Assembly (NCBI GenBank): GCA_033977485.1
Contig: CM066994.1
Location: 85,002,871 to 85,066,870 of the forward strand
From: Hydrangea macrophylla
Lineage: Eukaryota > Streptophyta > Magnoliopsida > Cornales > Hydrangeaceae
DNA: 64,000 nucleotides
Direction: 5' to 3'
Of the stretch, positions 10,299 through 22,500 are shown piece by piece. Position 1 is the stretch's first letter, and the number at the start of each line of letters is the position of its first letter. The notes below the pieces were generated by a model, which worked only from the letters and a program-made list of their open reading frames with translations, did no database searches and was not told where the DNA came from. The translations under genes and the position numbers were made by a program.

Positions 10299-12529
10299 AC
10301 ACCCCATTACTCCTCATTTTAGGGGAGTCAAATGTGAGTTTTGGAAAAGTTTGGGAGAGAAAGTTATAGAGATAAGGCTAGAGTAGAGATAAAGAAGCTT
10401 TCTTCTTTGATTTTCAAAAACAAAAGTGAGTTCTAACTTTGTTTTTACTTCATTACTTCCATTTACTTCAACATTCAATACTCCTAACCACCATTTTAGT
10501 GAGCATTCAAGAGAGTGGAAGCTTCTTCCATGTCTAGTGTCATTACATATGAGTGATACACCAATCTACAAGTCTCATGCTTCATGAATATCACATTGAT
10601 TATCATCTATTGATTGCTATCTACTTGCTTGTTTATTTATTGTTCATCTCTTCTTATCTCATTTCTTTTTTATTTTCTTTATTTACTTACTAGTTCATCA
10701 TCATCCAAATGATGACATGAAGTTTGGGGTGAGTGAATCCTTATGGATAGTTGCTCTTGACCTCAAAAACATGTTTGATAGATGATGATCATAACCTCAA
10801 TACTTCCAAGGTATTCTTAGGATGTATTGAAGTTATGTTCAAAAAATAAATAAATCTCTCCAACAATCTTGGAGGTTCTTAAATGATAAGTTTGATGTAG
10901 GTATTCTAAGTGGCTATGATCCTTATTGAGTGTTGAAAATATGTTTTCAAAACATCTATTTCAAAACCCCTCTCAATCCCTCTCATTTGGTTTCAAGAAA
11001 CAAAACTTTGTTTTCTCCAAAATCTTCAAAACAATGAGTCAAAACAGTGAGTGAGTTGAGTTCAAAGATTTTTCTAGAACTCAATACTCAACATATGGAT
11101 ACAAGGCCACTTAGAAAGTCTTCCTAACTCATTGGAGAACACTCATGATTTTTGGTTTGACTTGGAAGTACTTGGAAATGGTCCATTTGGGTCCCAACAT
11201 TCCTTCCAAACATTCTGTTTTTGCTGTCACAGCAGCTAGGTCAACTTACGACCTCTTTTCCAGAAAACTTTTCCAAAAGGGGTGGTCCTAACTTATTTTT
11301 TCCTTAAAATTCAATGTCTTAGGGAACTTTCTGTATAAAATGGACCTCTAGATCATTCGTTTTCATTTTCTAATATTTTCTAACATTTCAGTCGACAGTA
11401 CGAACTCTGTTTCTGAGTGACCTCTATTGTTTATATCATTTCTCTCAATCTGTGATAGCTATTCAAGATTGGACTTTTGCGTTGTGTTCTAGACACAATA
11501 AGGAACATCTCTATAAAAAATCATTCATTGAAAACATTCCTAACCTCTCTTTTCAAATTCCAAAATATCATGCTACTGTTCTGTCCACTATTCACAGCAA
11601 GTACATTTCAACTTTCATTCTTTGATTTGATGCTCATATGCATTCCAAATTAGTTCATATCTTAGGAAGTAGTTCATACTACATTTGTACACATCCCATG
11701 TTAATTTCATTCATTCATTCATACACATTTTAGACTTCTAAGTCACTCTAGGAATCCATGTACCCAAAACACACTACAACCTTTGCACATTTTTAGATAC
11801 ATATATTGCATTCATGCAAGATTTGGGGTTTTTGTAACTCTTAATCTAGGAAGATTATAAGGAATGATCACGATCACACGTTCATGCTTCCCCTTTGATC
11901 TAATCATCCTTTCTCATCCGTCCCGGGGATTGAGAGATCTTCTTTTCTCAAAGAATAACATGCATCATACTAGCTTGTTAAACATATTTTCATTTCTTTC
12001 TTATTTGTTTCAAGAACAATTCATGTCCCCTTTAGATTAGGAAAACTTTATTATCTGATACATGATTAGATGATTTTTCCTAGGTTTATTTGTGTGATCT
12101 TTCACTTTACATTGCATGATATTTGATTTAGTTTTTATGAATGATGTTTTATCTTTAGATCTTCCATTTTCAAGTTTCTTATGTAATGTAATATACTATC
12201 ATAGTATTAATTGCCGAACCATACATAGTATAAGATGATTATTTGGATGCTAATTGAGGCCCGTCGAAAGATGGGGCGAGTTGAGGGTGTTTTAGTCGCG
12301 ACAAAGGCTCCTTCCTCTCTCGTACCAAAACCCCGAACCAAGTTCTTTGGTTATGAAGGGCCGGTGCCCTTTATCCATTTGGGTGAGTCAAAATTAGGTT
12401 TCTTGGTTCCTTAAAGACTAAGTGGCGACTCTGTATCTGTTTTCAACAGACCTTTTCTCTTTCCTTGATTCAAAAATCAATCAAGTTTCAAAAACATAAC
12501 GAAGCGGTGGAAGCCCGGTGTCCACAATC

Positions 12530-12548
12530 TGGCGACTCCACTGGGGAC
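12530..12548 (+). other. Element A primer-binding site
   Basis: 'tggcgactccactggggac' begins three bases after the 5' LTR. A TGGCGACTCC... site complementary to a tRNA 3' end (tRNA-Arg in described Ogre elements, as I recall) is typical of this group. The spacing and TGG start fit first-strand priming. Confidence 0.8.
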
Positions 12549-14236
12549 TTTATTTTCAAAACAAAATAATACAGAGGTTTGACTCATAAGAAGCATCCTT
12601 AAAATCATCTTTTTACTGTGTATGGTTCACTGCATTCACTTCTGCATTTCCCCCTTCCGACTGTGTCTGAAACGCGGCGCTGACATTGTTCAGGTCTTGC
12701 TGTGCCAGGGCACAAGTCACCGTTGATACTGTACCTTCCAAGGTATATCAAAAAGAGTAACAACCTCCGTACTGTCTCTCTGACGGTATATTGGAACTCT
12801 CGTCAACGGACCCTCTTTGACTAAACCCAGCCTTTGCATATAGATTCCTGTAGAACCTTTCATAGGACTGTTCATTTATCTTTTCAGATAGGACAATGTG
12901 ATATAACTGCTGTATGCCCTGGCGGGATTACCTGCGCGGTGTAGACGCTTATGTGGCATAGAACAGAACCTCTTTCTTATGATTCCCAAGGCAATCACTC
13001 ACATGTGATCACATTAAGTTGACTTGCCTAGGCACCATGATAAGGATGTCTGCTCCATGCTCACAAAGATATACACCGCAAACCTTGTTTGTTGGTCCTG
13101 AGACATAGGAGTATGAAAACTTGCTAGACAGTATGATCACCATCATCACCTATTCTCGTCGTATATCCCTATTTCTTCCATAAACTCTACCCAACTCATC
13201 AGGATATCCCTGTTTCTCCTAGAAACTCTGTCTAAATCACCCAGATTTCCTAGAAATTCCTATTTCTTCCCAGATTACCCAGAAATCTCAATTTCTTCTA
13301 GAAACTCCGATATACTTATGTCCCCCCAGATATTCTTGCTTCCCCCAGAATACTCAGAAACCTCAATTTTTCTTAGAAATTCCGGTATACTTGTTTCTCC
13401 TAGAAACTTCGTCCGGCTTACCCAGATATACCTGTTTTCCCATAAGCTCTGTCCAAATCTCTCAGGTTACCCAAAAATCTCAATTTCTCCCAGAAACTCT
13501 GGTGTACTTGTTTCTTCCAAAAACTCTGCCCAGCTTACCCAAATTTTCATGTTTTCCCATAAGCTCTATCCAAATCTCCAAGATTTTCCAAAAATTCCAG
13601 CAACTCCATCCAAACTCCCCAAAAATGCCTAGATGTACCAATTTCTCCCAGAAATTTAGATTTCCCAATTTCTCCTAGAAGCCTAGTCCAAATCAACCAG
13701 AAATCCCTATTTCTCCTAGAAACTCAAATGAATTCTAGAAATTTCTCCGAATCTTCCAAATCCCTGTTTCTCCCAGAAACCCTGTCCAAAATTCTCGAAG
13801 TATCCCAGAAATCCTTGTTATCCCTTAGTGATCATACTGGAAAGTAAGGCTAGCACACTCTGTATGGCTAGGACCTTATTTGTTTAGCTACTATCTGTTA
13901 GAAATAGGAGCATCATATAGATTAGGGCTTGCATCCGCATGCTTGTCTCATATGCATACACAATTCATGTCAGTCTACATGCACGTACATCTCGTCAGTC
14001 TCACATGTGTCAATCTCTACACATCAAATGCATACATGTCATCATCTTCACTCATGTCAATCGTTATATAGGGGTCATATACATACTGCGACCGTCATTG
14101 GTTCACATCGATGAATTCTTCAAAATCTCTGATCATCTCTCCCTAATAGGAGTCCATAAGAAGTGTTTCGCGCCTCCGCTAATTTGAAATTTTACTTCTA
14201 TTTGCAGAAAAATTGTAGCCCCGGGTAAAAACACTG
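12549..14236 (+). repeat. Element A leader with degenerate 'cccagaaa' repeats
   Basis: This untranslated leader has no domain-bearing ORF. From about 13158 to 13815 it is built of imperfect repeats containing 'tttctcccagaaactc' and 'cccagatatacc', roughly 20-100 bp apart. ORFs through it are repeat artefacts. Long leaders before gag are usual in large Tat-type elements. Confidence 0.6.
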
Positions 14237-14866
14237 TTGTACCTCCCCCAAATTCATTATTGTGATCACGGGCTAGCACAGACCATCATCGATCCACCAA
14301 TGGCCTACAAAGCTCTGGAAGAGAAAGTGAACAAGCTACAAACCACTGTTGAGCAGTTGAGTTTAAGGGTGAGTCGATTTGAGAAGATGGCACGGAGCAT
14401 TAGCAAAGAACTGCTTGAAATGGGGACCAGAGTTGAGGATGCCATCATAGAAGAAAAGTTCAAGAATGATGAACCCCAACACCAGTCCAAGAGGCCTAAA
14501 TACTCCCGACACTCCCCGGATGTCAACGCCCTGCGCAGCCAACCCATGGCATACCCTCATCGGCCATACCAATCCTCCAACCAAACCACTAGTTGCCCTT
14601 ACCAGAAAAAGCAACCCCGTACCTTTGCCAAACTAGATATCTCCCCCTCCACAGCCTTAGGCCGTCTGCTAAAAAAGGGGTACCTCCAACTCCTTCAGCC
14701 TCGTACCGATCCCCCACCACCTAACTGTGACCTGTCCAAACGATGTGCCTACCACCAAGGCCCAGGCCATGACACTGACCAGTGCATACGTCTCCGCCAT
14801 GATATCCAGGACCTCATCGACCAAAACATCATTGAGCCACCACCCATTCAACCCCGTGTCACCTAA
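14237..14866 (+). CDS. Element A gag-like protein (C-terminal gag region)
   Basis: The ORF has 209 codons. The ATG at 14300 is the likelier start, because residues before it are not protein-like. Residues about 22-80 are a heptad-like, probably coiled-coil segment ('LEEKVNKLQTTVEQLSLRVS'). A basic, Pro/Gln/Ser-rich linker follows. At residues 171-184 there is a variant zinc knuckle, 'CAYHQGPGHDTDQC' (C-x2-H-x4-H-x4-C), then 'LRHDIQDLID', a hallmark of Tat/Ogre gag C-termini. The usual capsid core is absent, so the protein is short for gag. It would bind element RNA and perhaps join particles made by an autonomous partner. It is intact and lies in the same direction as the LTRs. No pol follows. 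Confidence 0.7.
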   Translation: MYLPQIHYCDHGLAQTIIDPPMAYKALEEKVNKLQTTVEQLSLRVSRFEKMARSISKELLEMGTRVEDAIIEEKFKNDEPQHQSKRPKYSRHSPDVNALRSQPMAYPHRPYQSSNQTTSCPYQKKQPRTFAKLDISPSTALGRLLKKGYLQLLQPRTDPPPPNCDLSKRCAYHQGPGHDTDQCIRLRHDIQDLIDQNIIEPPPIQPRVT

Positions 14867-16044
14867 GTCCCTGGCTTACCTATTCGAATGATCCTCTTCG
14901 CTGAGGCCGATGAATGTTGAACCTGTGCCGGTGAAGTGACGGTGTTTGGGACTCTTGCTAGAAAACCAAATGAAGATGCTCTTTAGAAAAAAAAAAAAAA
15001 AGAAATTAAAAGAATAAGTGAGTCACTGTGACATTCCATTTGAGACCAGGTCGAGTCTAGTCGAGTCTGTTGTATGTTTATTCTTGTGGTCGAGTTTGTC
15101 TGTCATCAAGTTGTTAATGAGTCTGTAATCCTTCTCTACTGATGGAATGAAGTCTCATTTTGCCTAATCTGGTGTGCTTAGTCATAGATGCATGAATCGC
15201 TGAACTGAAGTGTCACTTTTTAAATTACCATGGATATTACTGTGCTAAAAAAAAAAAAAAAAAAAAAAATTTTTTTTTACTCAAACAAAAAATCCTGAAA
15301 GGTCAAAGTCAATTTTGCGCTGACACCGATGAAGAGCCGAGAATTGAATAGCCTTACTTTAAGAATTTAAAGATTCTCTTACCTCAATCTTGAAAAGACA
15401 TGCTTGGAATTGACTTGGGGCTTGCCCAATACCCTTTCCACCATTTCTACCATTTCAAAGCCTTGGGCCCAACCCAATTGATAGCCATGCGAACCTGCGC
15501 AGACTTGGTCCTTGATGGTAGCCAAACATTTCAATGAGTTTCATCTCCACTTTCAAAAAAAAAAAAAAAAAGAAAAAAAAAGAAAAAGAAAAGCTCGCTA
15601 GGTTGAAAACCCGAAAGGGCACCGAGGCAAAAGTTAGAGATGAAAAGGTATTGATTTCCAAGATCTGACCTTAGCCAGTCAAAATGATGGAGAAAATGAA
15701 AGAAATAAAACAAATGAGAGAATCGTATGTGCCTAGATCACATTTCCAAAGGCACGGAACAACCACAAATAAATACTGAAAAATGACATGCACATTTCAG
15801 AATTCTAAGATTGCGATTAAAAGATCTTGCAAGAATCAGCTGCATGAAAAACAAAATTGACTGGCTAGGCGAAAGTGAAAAGGATCAATCCTCAAAACAA
15901 AAGAAAAAGAAAAAGAAAAAGAAAAGACAAGAAAAGAAAAGAAAAGAAAGGGAGATGGAAACTGAATCCTTTTATTCAAAGCTACCATAAGCAACCCAAG
16001 TTTGAACTTCTTTGACGATTGGTTTGAAAAACCCTCATACCCAA
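14867..16044 (+). other. Element A interior, non-coding, A-rich runs
   Basis: No coding motif is visible. Long A-runs occur near 14987-15001, 15248-15268 and 15557-15590, with GAAAAG-type runs at 15900-15950. The phrase 'gctcgctaggt' with 'gaaaa.ccgaaagg' recurs near 15592 and 16545, pointing to duplicated segments. This is where pol would lie in an autonomous relative; nothing of it can be recognised. Confidence 0.6.
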
Positions 16045-16525
16045 TTTCCTTCAAGTCCTTGCCTTGAACTACGCTCGACCTGATTCCCACTCGGGGATAC
16101 GTAGGCAACCACATCGGTTCGGTCGACACCATCATAATCAAACCGTTTTCTTCAAGCCTTGCCATGAACTACGCTCGACCTGATTCCCACTCGGGGATAC
16201 GTAGGCAACCACATCGGTTCGGTCGCTCCACCAATAAAAATTAACCATTCCTTTCAAGCCTTGCCATGAACTACGCTCGACCTGATTCCCACTCGGGGAT
16301 ACGTAGGCAACCACATCGGTTCGGTCCCTCCACCAATAAAAAATAACCATTCCTTTCAAGCCTTGCCTTGAACTACGCTCGACCTGATTCCCACTCGGGG
16401 ATACGTAGGCAACCGCATCGGTTCGGTCACCCCACCTACCCAAAAATCATCCCGCTTCTTCCCAACCATGCCCGAACTACGTTGGACCTGATCCCCACTT
16501 GGGGGTACGTAGGCAGACTTTCAAA
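16045..16525 (+). repeat. Element A array 1: about 100-bp repeats
   Basis: Five units with starts ('gaactacg') at 16066, 16166, 16268, 16370 and 16474 share a conserved core that includes 'cctgattcccactcggggat' and 'acgtaggcaaccacatcggt'. A sixth lone copy lies at 19307-19350 near the polypurine tract. Linkers between cores vary. Confidence 0.9.
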
Positions 16526-16727
16526 AAAGAAAAAAAGAAGGATGGCTCGCTAGGTCGAAAATCCGAAAGGACGCCTAGGCAAAAATTAGAGTTAAATCCA
16601 AGGTGAGCAATAACAAAAGAGAGAAAAGAGCTTGCTAGGTCACCTCACTGGTGCCTAGGCAAAAGTTATGAGCATTTGAGAGATTAAAGTCACGGTCCAT
16701 GCCTCAAGCCAGAAAATCACCTTCCGC

Positions 16728-16938
16728 ACTAGGGGCAAACTTCGGCTACGCGCCTCGTTTGCCTGACTTTTACTATCTACCCTTCACACAAGGGGCAAAC
16801 TTCGGTCACCTACCTCGTTTGCCCAAAACCTCCAATGAACCTTCTTCCAAACTAGGGGCAAACTTCGGTCATTTGCCTCGTTTGCCTACCGATCCCACTT
16901 CATGCCCTTCAAACTAGGGGCAAACTTCGTTTGCCACC
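16728..16938 (+). repeat. Element A array 2: units carrying a PPT-like motif
   Basis: Four units of 60-63 bp each begin 'aggggcaaacttcg' at 16731, 16791, 16854 and 16916 and contain 'cctcgtttgcc'. The motif 'aggggcaaac' is identical to the core of the polypurine tract at 19500-19509. Confidence 0.9.
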
Positions 16939-17446
16939 TGATCCCTATACACCAATGGTAAGCCTTCAAGAACATTGTCTTGAACAGATGGAAATGGAGC
17001 GTCTTTCATTCCATAAGCTAAGGCACTAATTCAGAGCACATCTTGAGAGAAGCAAAGAAATTGATTAGATCAGCAGGGAGGAATTTTCAAAAATAAGATT
17101 CACCATCAAAGTGATGCCACGTTAAGGAGAGAAGTAAACACAAAAGAGAAATGGTACATCATTTATGACAAAAGCACATTAAGTTTTGGCAAGTCGACAT
17201 TGTTTCATTTTGGTGTCAAATGTGTCGTCCTCGTGCGTCAATGTCTGTCAAGTTTTTGAGTCTGTTGTAGTCTCAAATGTGTAAGTCAATAGTGACTAAT
17301 AAAATTTTCAAATCAAGTTATAAAGAGCATGCCAATACAAGCAGGAGTACCAAACACTATTACTGCACCAGTCAAGGCGTCAGCATGAGAAGCGTCCAAA
17401 CTTGGGGAAGATTTCATCCCTTTCCAAACCATCAAAAGTTGACCTT

Positions 17447-17790
17447 CATCTTCTTGCAACATAAGTCCATGAGTGGCTGTTGATCTTTCTTCATGTAACA
17501 TAAGTCCATGAGTGGCTGTTGATGATCTTCCTTTCTCCTTGCAACATAAGTCCATGAGTGGCTGTTGATCTTTCTTCATGCAACATAAGTCCATGAGTGG
17601 CTGTTGATGATCTTCCTTTGTTCATGCAACATAAGTCCATGAGTGGCTATTGATGATCTTCCTTTCTCCTAGCAACATAAGTCCATGAGTGGCTGTTGAT
17701 CTTTGATCTTTCTTCATGCAACATAAGTCCATGAGTGGCTGTTGATGACCTTCTTTCATCCTAAAGCAACATAAGTCCATCACTCTCCTC
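17447..17790 (+). repeat. Element A array 3: 40-46-bp repeats
   Basis: About eight copies of 'caacataagtccatgagtgg' plus 'ctgttgat', with alternating short and long spacers ending in 'cttccttt' or 'tttcttcatg'. The last copy is truncated. The minus-strand ORF here is a repeat artefact. Confidence 0.92.
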
Positions 17791-17904
17791 TTTCAAAATC
17801 AAAACCTTAACGGCCGCAGGCCATCTCCGTATCCCTCATCACAAATAGAATGATACCTTGACTCCCATTTAAAGGGCGTATTTCCTTCTTCCTAGCAGAG
17901 CATA

Positions 17905-18560
17905 TTATCCTTCAGCTCCCGGAGGCCCTGACCGGCCCTCTAGGATTGAGCGCCAAAAGAAATTCTCTGAGAACCCTTCATCATCCCCCGAGGACAGAAA
18001 CCAATAGATACCAGCTCCCAGAGGGCCTGACCGGCCCCCTTGGATTGAGCGCCAAAAGAGATTCTCCGAGAACCCTACATCATCCCCCGAGGACAGAAAC
18101 CGATAGATACCAGCTCCCGGAGGCCCTGACCGGCCCCCTTGGATTGAGCGCCAAAAGAGATTCTCCGAGAACCCTACATCATCCCCCGAGGACAGAAACC
18201 GATAGATACCAGCTCCCGGAGGCCCTGACCGGCCCTCTTGGATTGAGCGCCAAAAGAGATTCTCCGAGAACCCTACATCATCCCCCGAGGACAGAAACCG
18301 ATAGATACCAGCTCCCAGAGGCCCTGACCGGCCCCCTTGGATTGAGCGCCAAAAGAGATTCTCCGAGAACCCTACATCATCCCCCGAGGATAGAAACCGA
18401 TAGATACCAGCTCCCGGAGGCCCTGACCGGCTCTTTTGGATTGAGCATTGCGAGATTTGACCAACCATGAGAGATTCAGAGATGGATCAAAAATTGAAGA
18501 GAGATTCTTAGAGAGTCCATCAGCTCCCGAAGGCCCTAACCGGCTCTTTTGGATTGAGCA
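17905..18560 (+). repeat. Element A array 4: 99-bp repeats
   Basis: Units marked by 'gattgagc' start at 17944, 18043, 18142, 18241, 18340 and 18439, an exact 99-bp step, with a diverged unit at 18552. Each contains 'cagctcccggaggccctgac' and 'catcatcccccgaggacag'. Because 99 is divisible by three, both strands stay open for about 180 codons; those ORFs are artefacts of the period. Confidence 0.95.
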
Positions 18561-19495
18561 TTACAAAATCTGACCCACTACGAGAGATTCAGAGATGGAT
18601 CCTGGTTTTAGGTCAAGAATTGAAGAGAGATCCTCAGAGAGTCCCCTACCATCCCAGCAGAAGATAGCAGAAGTCCGAACCGATTCTACGGACTTGTCAT
18701 CATAAGGATCGGCCAAAACATCACCCGCAGTCAAATCACCCCGATTCCCTTGGCAAGCACTGTCTATTCACCATTTAAGGACCCGTGTCCACTGATTATC
18801 ATGAGCTTTCTCACCTGTCAGTCATTATGAGTTTCCTCACTTATCTTGAACCTCTTCACTCCGGTTATCTCACCTGTCCATTATCGTGAGCTACCCCACT
18901 TATCATGAGCCTCCTCACTTTGGTTATTATAAAACTGTCGGTTATATTGAACTCCCTCGCCTATGGGTTATCCTTAGTTGTCATCCTCAGGGACCCCACA
19001 TCTGACTATATTCGCTCGCAAAGCACACTTCCCAAATTCTAGAAGTTTGCCCCTAAACCCAGAGACTTCTAAACCTTGATGTCCTTATCCGAGTCACCCA
19101 CCGCATCACAGTCGCAAACACTAGCACAACACCAGCCCACTCGGAGTGGCACACCCCACAGCACTTGCTCATACTAGGGTCACAACACTAGACATGATAG
19201 GACTCATGACACAATTCATATCACATTCATACATTGCATATCACTCTTATAGCATAGCATCCGCCTGATTGTTGTGTATGTGCATGTATGATCGATTCCT
19301 TGCCCTGAACTACGTCCTGGTCTGATTCCCCTGGGGATATGTAGGCAGCTCACGCGGAGCACGACCAGCACTAACCTCATCATCCTTTCATCTTTTGCAA
19401 CGCTGTTTATCCTAAATCTATAGCCTCCAAAAAGTCCTGTCTCTTCAAAGCTTTGGCACTCGCTTGCGACATGCGTTGCCTCGCAAGTTCATGCC
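18561..19495 (+). other. Element A 3' interior before the PPT
   Basis: Non-coding. It includes short repeats with 'atcatgagc' and 'cctcact' (18790-18960) and the lone copy of the array-1 core at 19307-19350. No pol motif is seen. Confidence 0.6.
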
Positions 19496-19509
19496 AAAGA
19501 GGGGCAAAC
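19496..19509 (+). other. Element A polypurine tract
   Basis: 'aaagaggggcaaac' sits directly against the TGTAGACACC start of the 3' LTR, where the plus-strand primer is expected. Confidence 0.85.
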
Positions 19510-22500
19510 TGTAGACACCCCATTTTGTCGGCTATCAGATTTAGGAGACCCATAGCTTGGTGGTTCACAATGATCGTAAAAGACTCAAAAGGACTCTCGG
19601 AAGTCAGCTCTATCTCTCAAAATGCTCAGAATGACCAAAATGCCCCTGAAAGCTCGAAAACTCCCAGATTTGGTCCCAAAGTTTTGAAAACATGCTATGT
19701 CATAAGAAAAGTGATAAAATGAGTTTTTAAGAAAAATCGGATGAAATCGTCAGCTCCCAGAGACCCCCGGAAGTCCCGGAAGTTCCCCGAAAGTCCCCGT
19801 TGACCGGTTTGACCAAGGTTTGACCAGGTTTGATCGGAGTTTGACCAAGTTTGACCGAAATTGTCCGAATTCACCGGAATCATTAGAAAAGAATTCAAAT
19901 AAGTTTTAAAAGAGAATCGAGCGAAAACGTCGGCTCCTGGGAGCTCCCGGAGATTCCCAGAACTTCCCGGGAATCCCAGGTTTGACCAGTTTGACCAAGA
20001 TTTGACTTTAGAATCGGGGCACCAAAACAATTTTCAAATATTTTTCATGGATACTAGAGGTCAATAACTTTCCAACGGTATATCGCACATAATTTCTGGA
20101 TTTAAAACGATTTTATTATGAATTTCCAAAGGCGAAAAAGGCGATCAAATTGGCTTTTATCGCGAATACCGCAAAACTTTTCAAAGTGACCTATCCCCGA
20201 ACTATTTTTTATGTAAGGTAGACTCCATTACCTTTCCAACGGTATATGACAACCTCGATTTGGAGTTCGTATGCATTTTCTGTGAATTTCGAACAAAATA
20301 GGGCCTTTTCGCGAATACCGGAACTTCGGGGGGCCTAAACAACATTATCCAGACGAAGGGAGGAGCACTGCCGCCGCGGCACTGGCCCAGTGCCGCCGCG
20401 GCACTCCCCTCCAGAACAATCCATTTTTGTAATATGTTTTGTGGTCCCATTTTGATTAATTAAAAGCCAAAACGACGTAGTTTTATGATTTCAGATGTTT
20501 GGAGCCAATGGGAGTACTTTCTAAATCCCAAAAACACCTCAAGTTGGCCTATATAAACACCCCATTACTCCTCATTTTAGGGGAGTCAAATGTGAGTTTT
20601 GGAAAAGTTTGGGAGAGAAAGTTATAGAGATAAGGCTAGAGTAGAGAGAAAAGAAGCTTTCTTCTTTGATTTTCAAAAACAAAAGTGAGTTCTAACTTTG
20701 TTTTTACTTCATTACTTCCATTTACTTCAACATTCAATACTCCTAACCACCATTTTAGTGAGCATTTAAGAGAGTGGAAGCTTCTTCCATGTCTAGTGTC
20801 ATTACATATGAGTGATACACCAATCTACAAGTCTCATGCTTCATGAATATCACATTGATTATCATCTATTGATTGCTATCTACTTGCTTGTTTATTTATT
20901 GTTCATCTCTTCTTATCTCATTTCTTTTTTATTTTCTTTATTTACTTACTAGTTCATCATCATCTAAGTGATGACATGAAGTTTGGGGTGAGTGAATCCT
21001 TATGGATAGTAGCTCTTGACCTCAAAAACATGTTTGATAGATGATGATCATAACCTCAATACTTCCAAGGTATTCTTAGGATGTATTGAAGTTATGTTCA
21101 AAAAATAAATAAATCTCTCCAACAATCTTGGAGGTTCTTAAATGATAAGTTTGATGTAGGTATTCTAAGTGGCTATGATCCTTATTGAGTGTTGAAAATA
21201 TGTTTTCAAAACATCTATTTCAAAACCCCTCTCAATCCCTCTCATTTGGTTTCAAGAAACAAAACTTTGTTTTCTCCAAAATCTTCAAAACAATGAGTCA
21301 AAACAGTGAGTGAGTTGAGTTCAAAGATTTTTCTAAAACTCAATACTCAACATATGGATACAAGGCCACTTAGAAAGTCTTCCTAACTCATTGGAGAACA
21401 CCCATGATTTTTGGTTTGAATTGGAAGTACTTGGAAATGGTCCATTTGGGTCCCAACATTCCTTCCAAACATTCTGTTTTTGCTGTCACAGCAGCTAGGT
21501 CAACTTACGACCTCTTTTCCAGAAAACGTTTCCAAAAGCGGTGGTCCTAACTTATTTTTTCCTTAAAATTCAATGTCTTAGGGAACTTTCTGTATAAAAT
21601 GGGCCTCTGGATCATTCTATTTCATTTTCTAATATTTTCTAACATTTCAGTCGACAGTACGAACTCTGTTTCTGAGTGACCTCTATTGTTTATATCATTT
21701 CTCTCAATCTGTGATAGCTATTCAATATTGGACTTTTGGGTTGTGTTCTAGACACAATAAGGAACATCTCCATAAACAATCATGCATTGAAAACATTCCT
21801 AACCCCTCTTTTCAAATTCCAAAAGATCATGCTACTGTTCTGTCCACTATTCACAGCAAGTACATTTCAACTTTCATTCTTTGATTTGATGCTCATATGC
21901 ATTCCAAATTAGTTCATATCTTAGGAAGTAGTTCATACTACATTTGTACACATCCCATGTTAATTTCATTCATTCATTCATACACATTTTAGACTTCTAA
22001 GTCACTCTAGGAATCCATGTACCCAAAACACACTACAACCTTTGCACATTTTTAGATACATACATTGCATTCATGCAAGATTTGGGGTTTTTGTAACTCT
22101 TAATCTAGGAAGATTATAAGGAATGATCACGATCACACGTTCATGCTTCCCCTTTGATCTAATCATCCTTTCTCATCCGTCCCGGGGATTGAGAGATCTT
22201 CTTTTCTCAAAGAATAACATGCATCATACTAGCTTGTTAAGCATATTTTCATTTCTTTCTTATTTGTTTCAAGAACAATTCATGTCCCCTTTAGATTAGA
22301 AAACTTTATTATCTGATACATGATTAGACGATTTTTCCTAGGTTTATTTGTGTGATCTTTCACTTTACATTGCATGATATTTGATTTAGATCTTATGAAT
22401 GATATTTTATCTTTAGATCTTCCATTTTCAAGTTTCTTATGTAATGTAATATACTATCATAGTATTAATTGCCGAACCATACATAGTATAAGATGATTAT

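Larger units (their letters stand above)
9252..12526 (+). repeat. Element A 5' LTR
   Basis: It starts TGTAGACACC and ends GTGTCCACA. A TATA box at 10292 implies a U3 of about 1.07 kb and an R plus U5 of about 2.2 kb. It has no ORF with recognisable domains. It matches the 3' LTR along its whole length, with small compensating indels in the TTGACC array (near 9545-9600). Confidence 0.95.

Noticed and set aside
16138..16443. Minus-strand 101-codon ORF with repeated 'DRTDVVAYVSPSGNQVERSS'
   Set aside because: It is an antisense translation of array 1 (100-104-bp repeats).
17447..17790. CRISPR-like array (conserved 28-bp repeat with short spacers)
   Set aside because: Spacers are only 12-18 bp and are themselves repeated; the array sits inside an LTR retrotransposon.
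17905..18470. Long ORFs of 187 and 174 codons on opposite strands
   Set aside because: They are created by a 99-bp tandem repeat, whose length is a multiple of three. The 'protein' is a 33-residue repeat on both strands with no domain.
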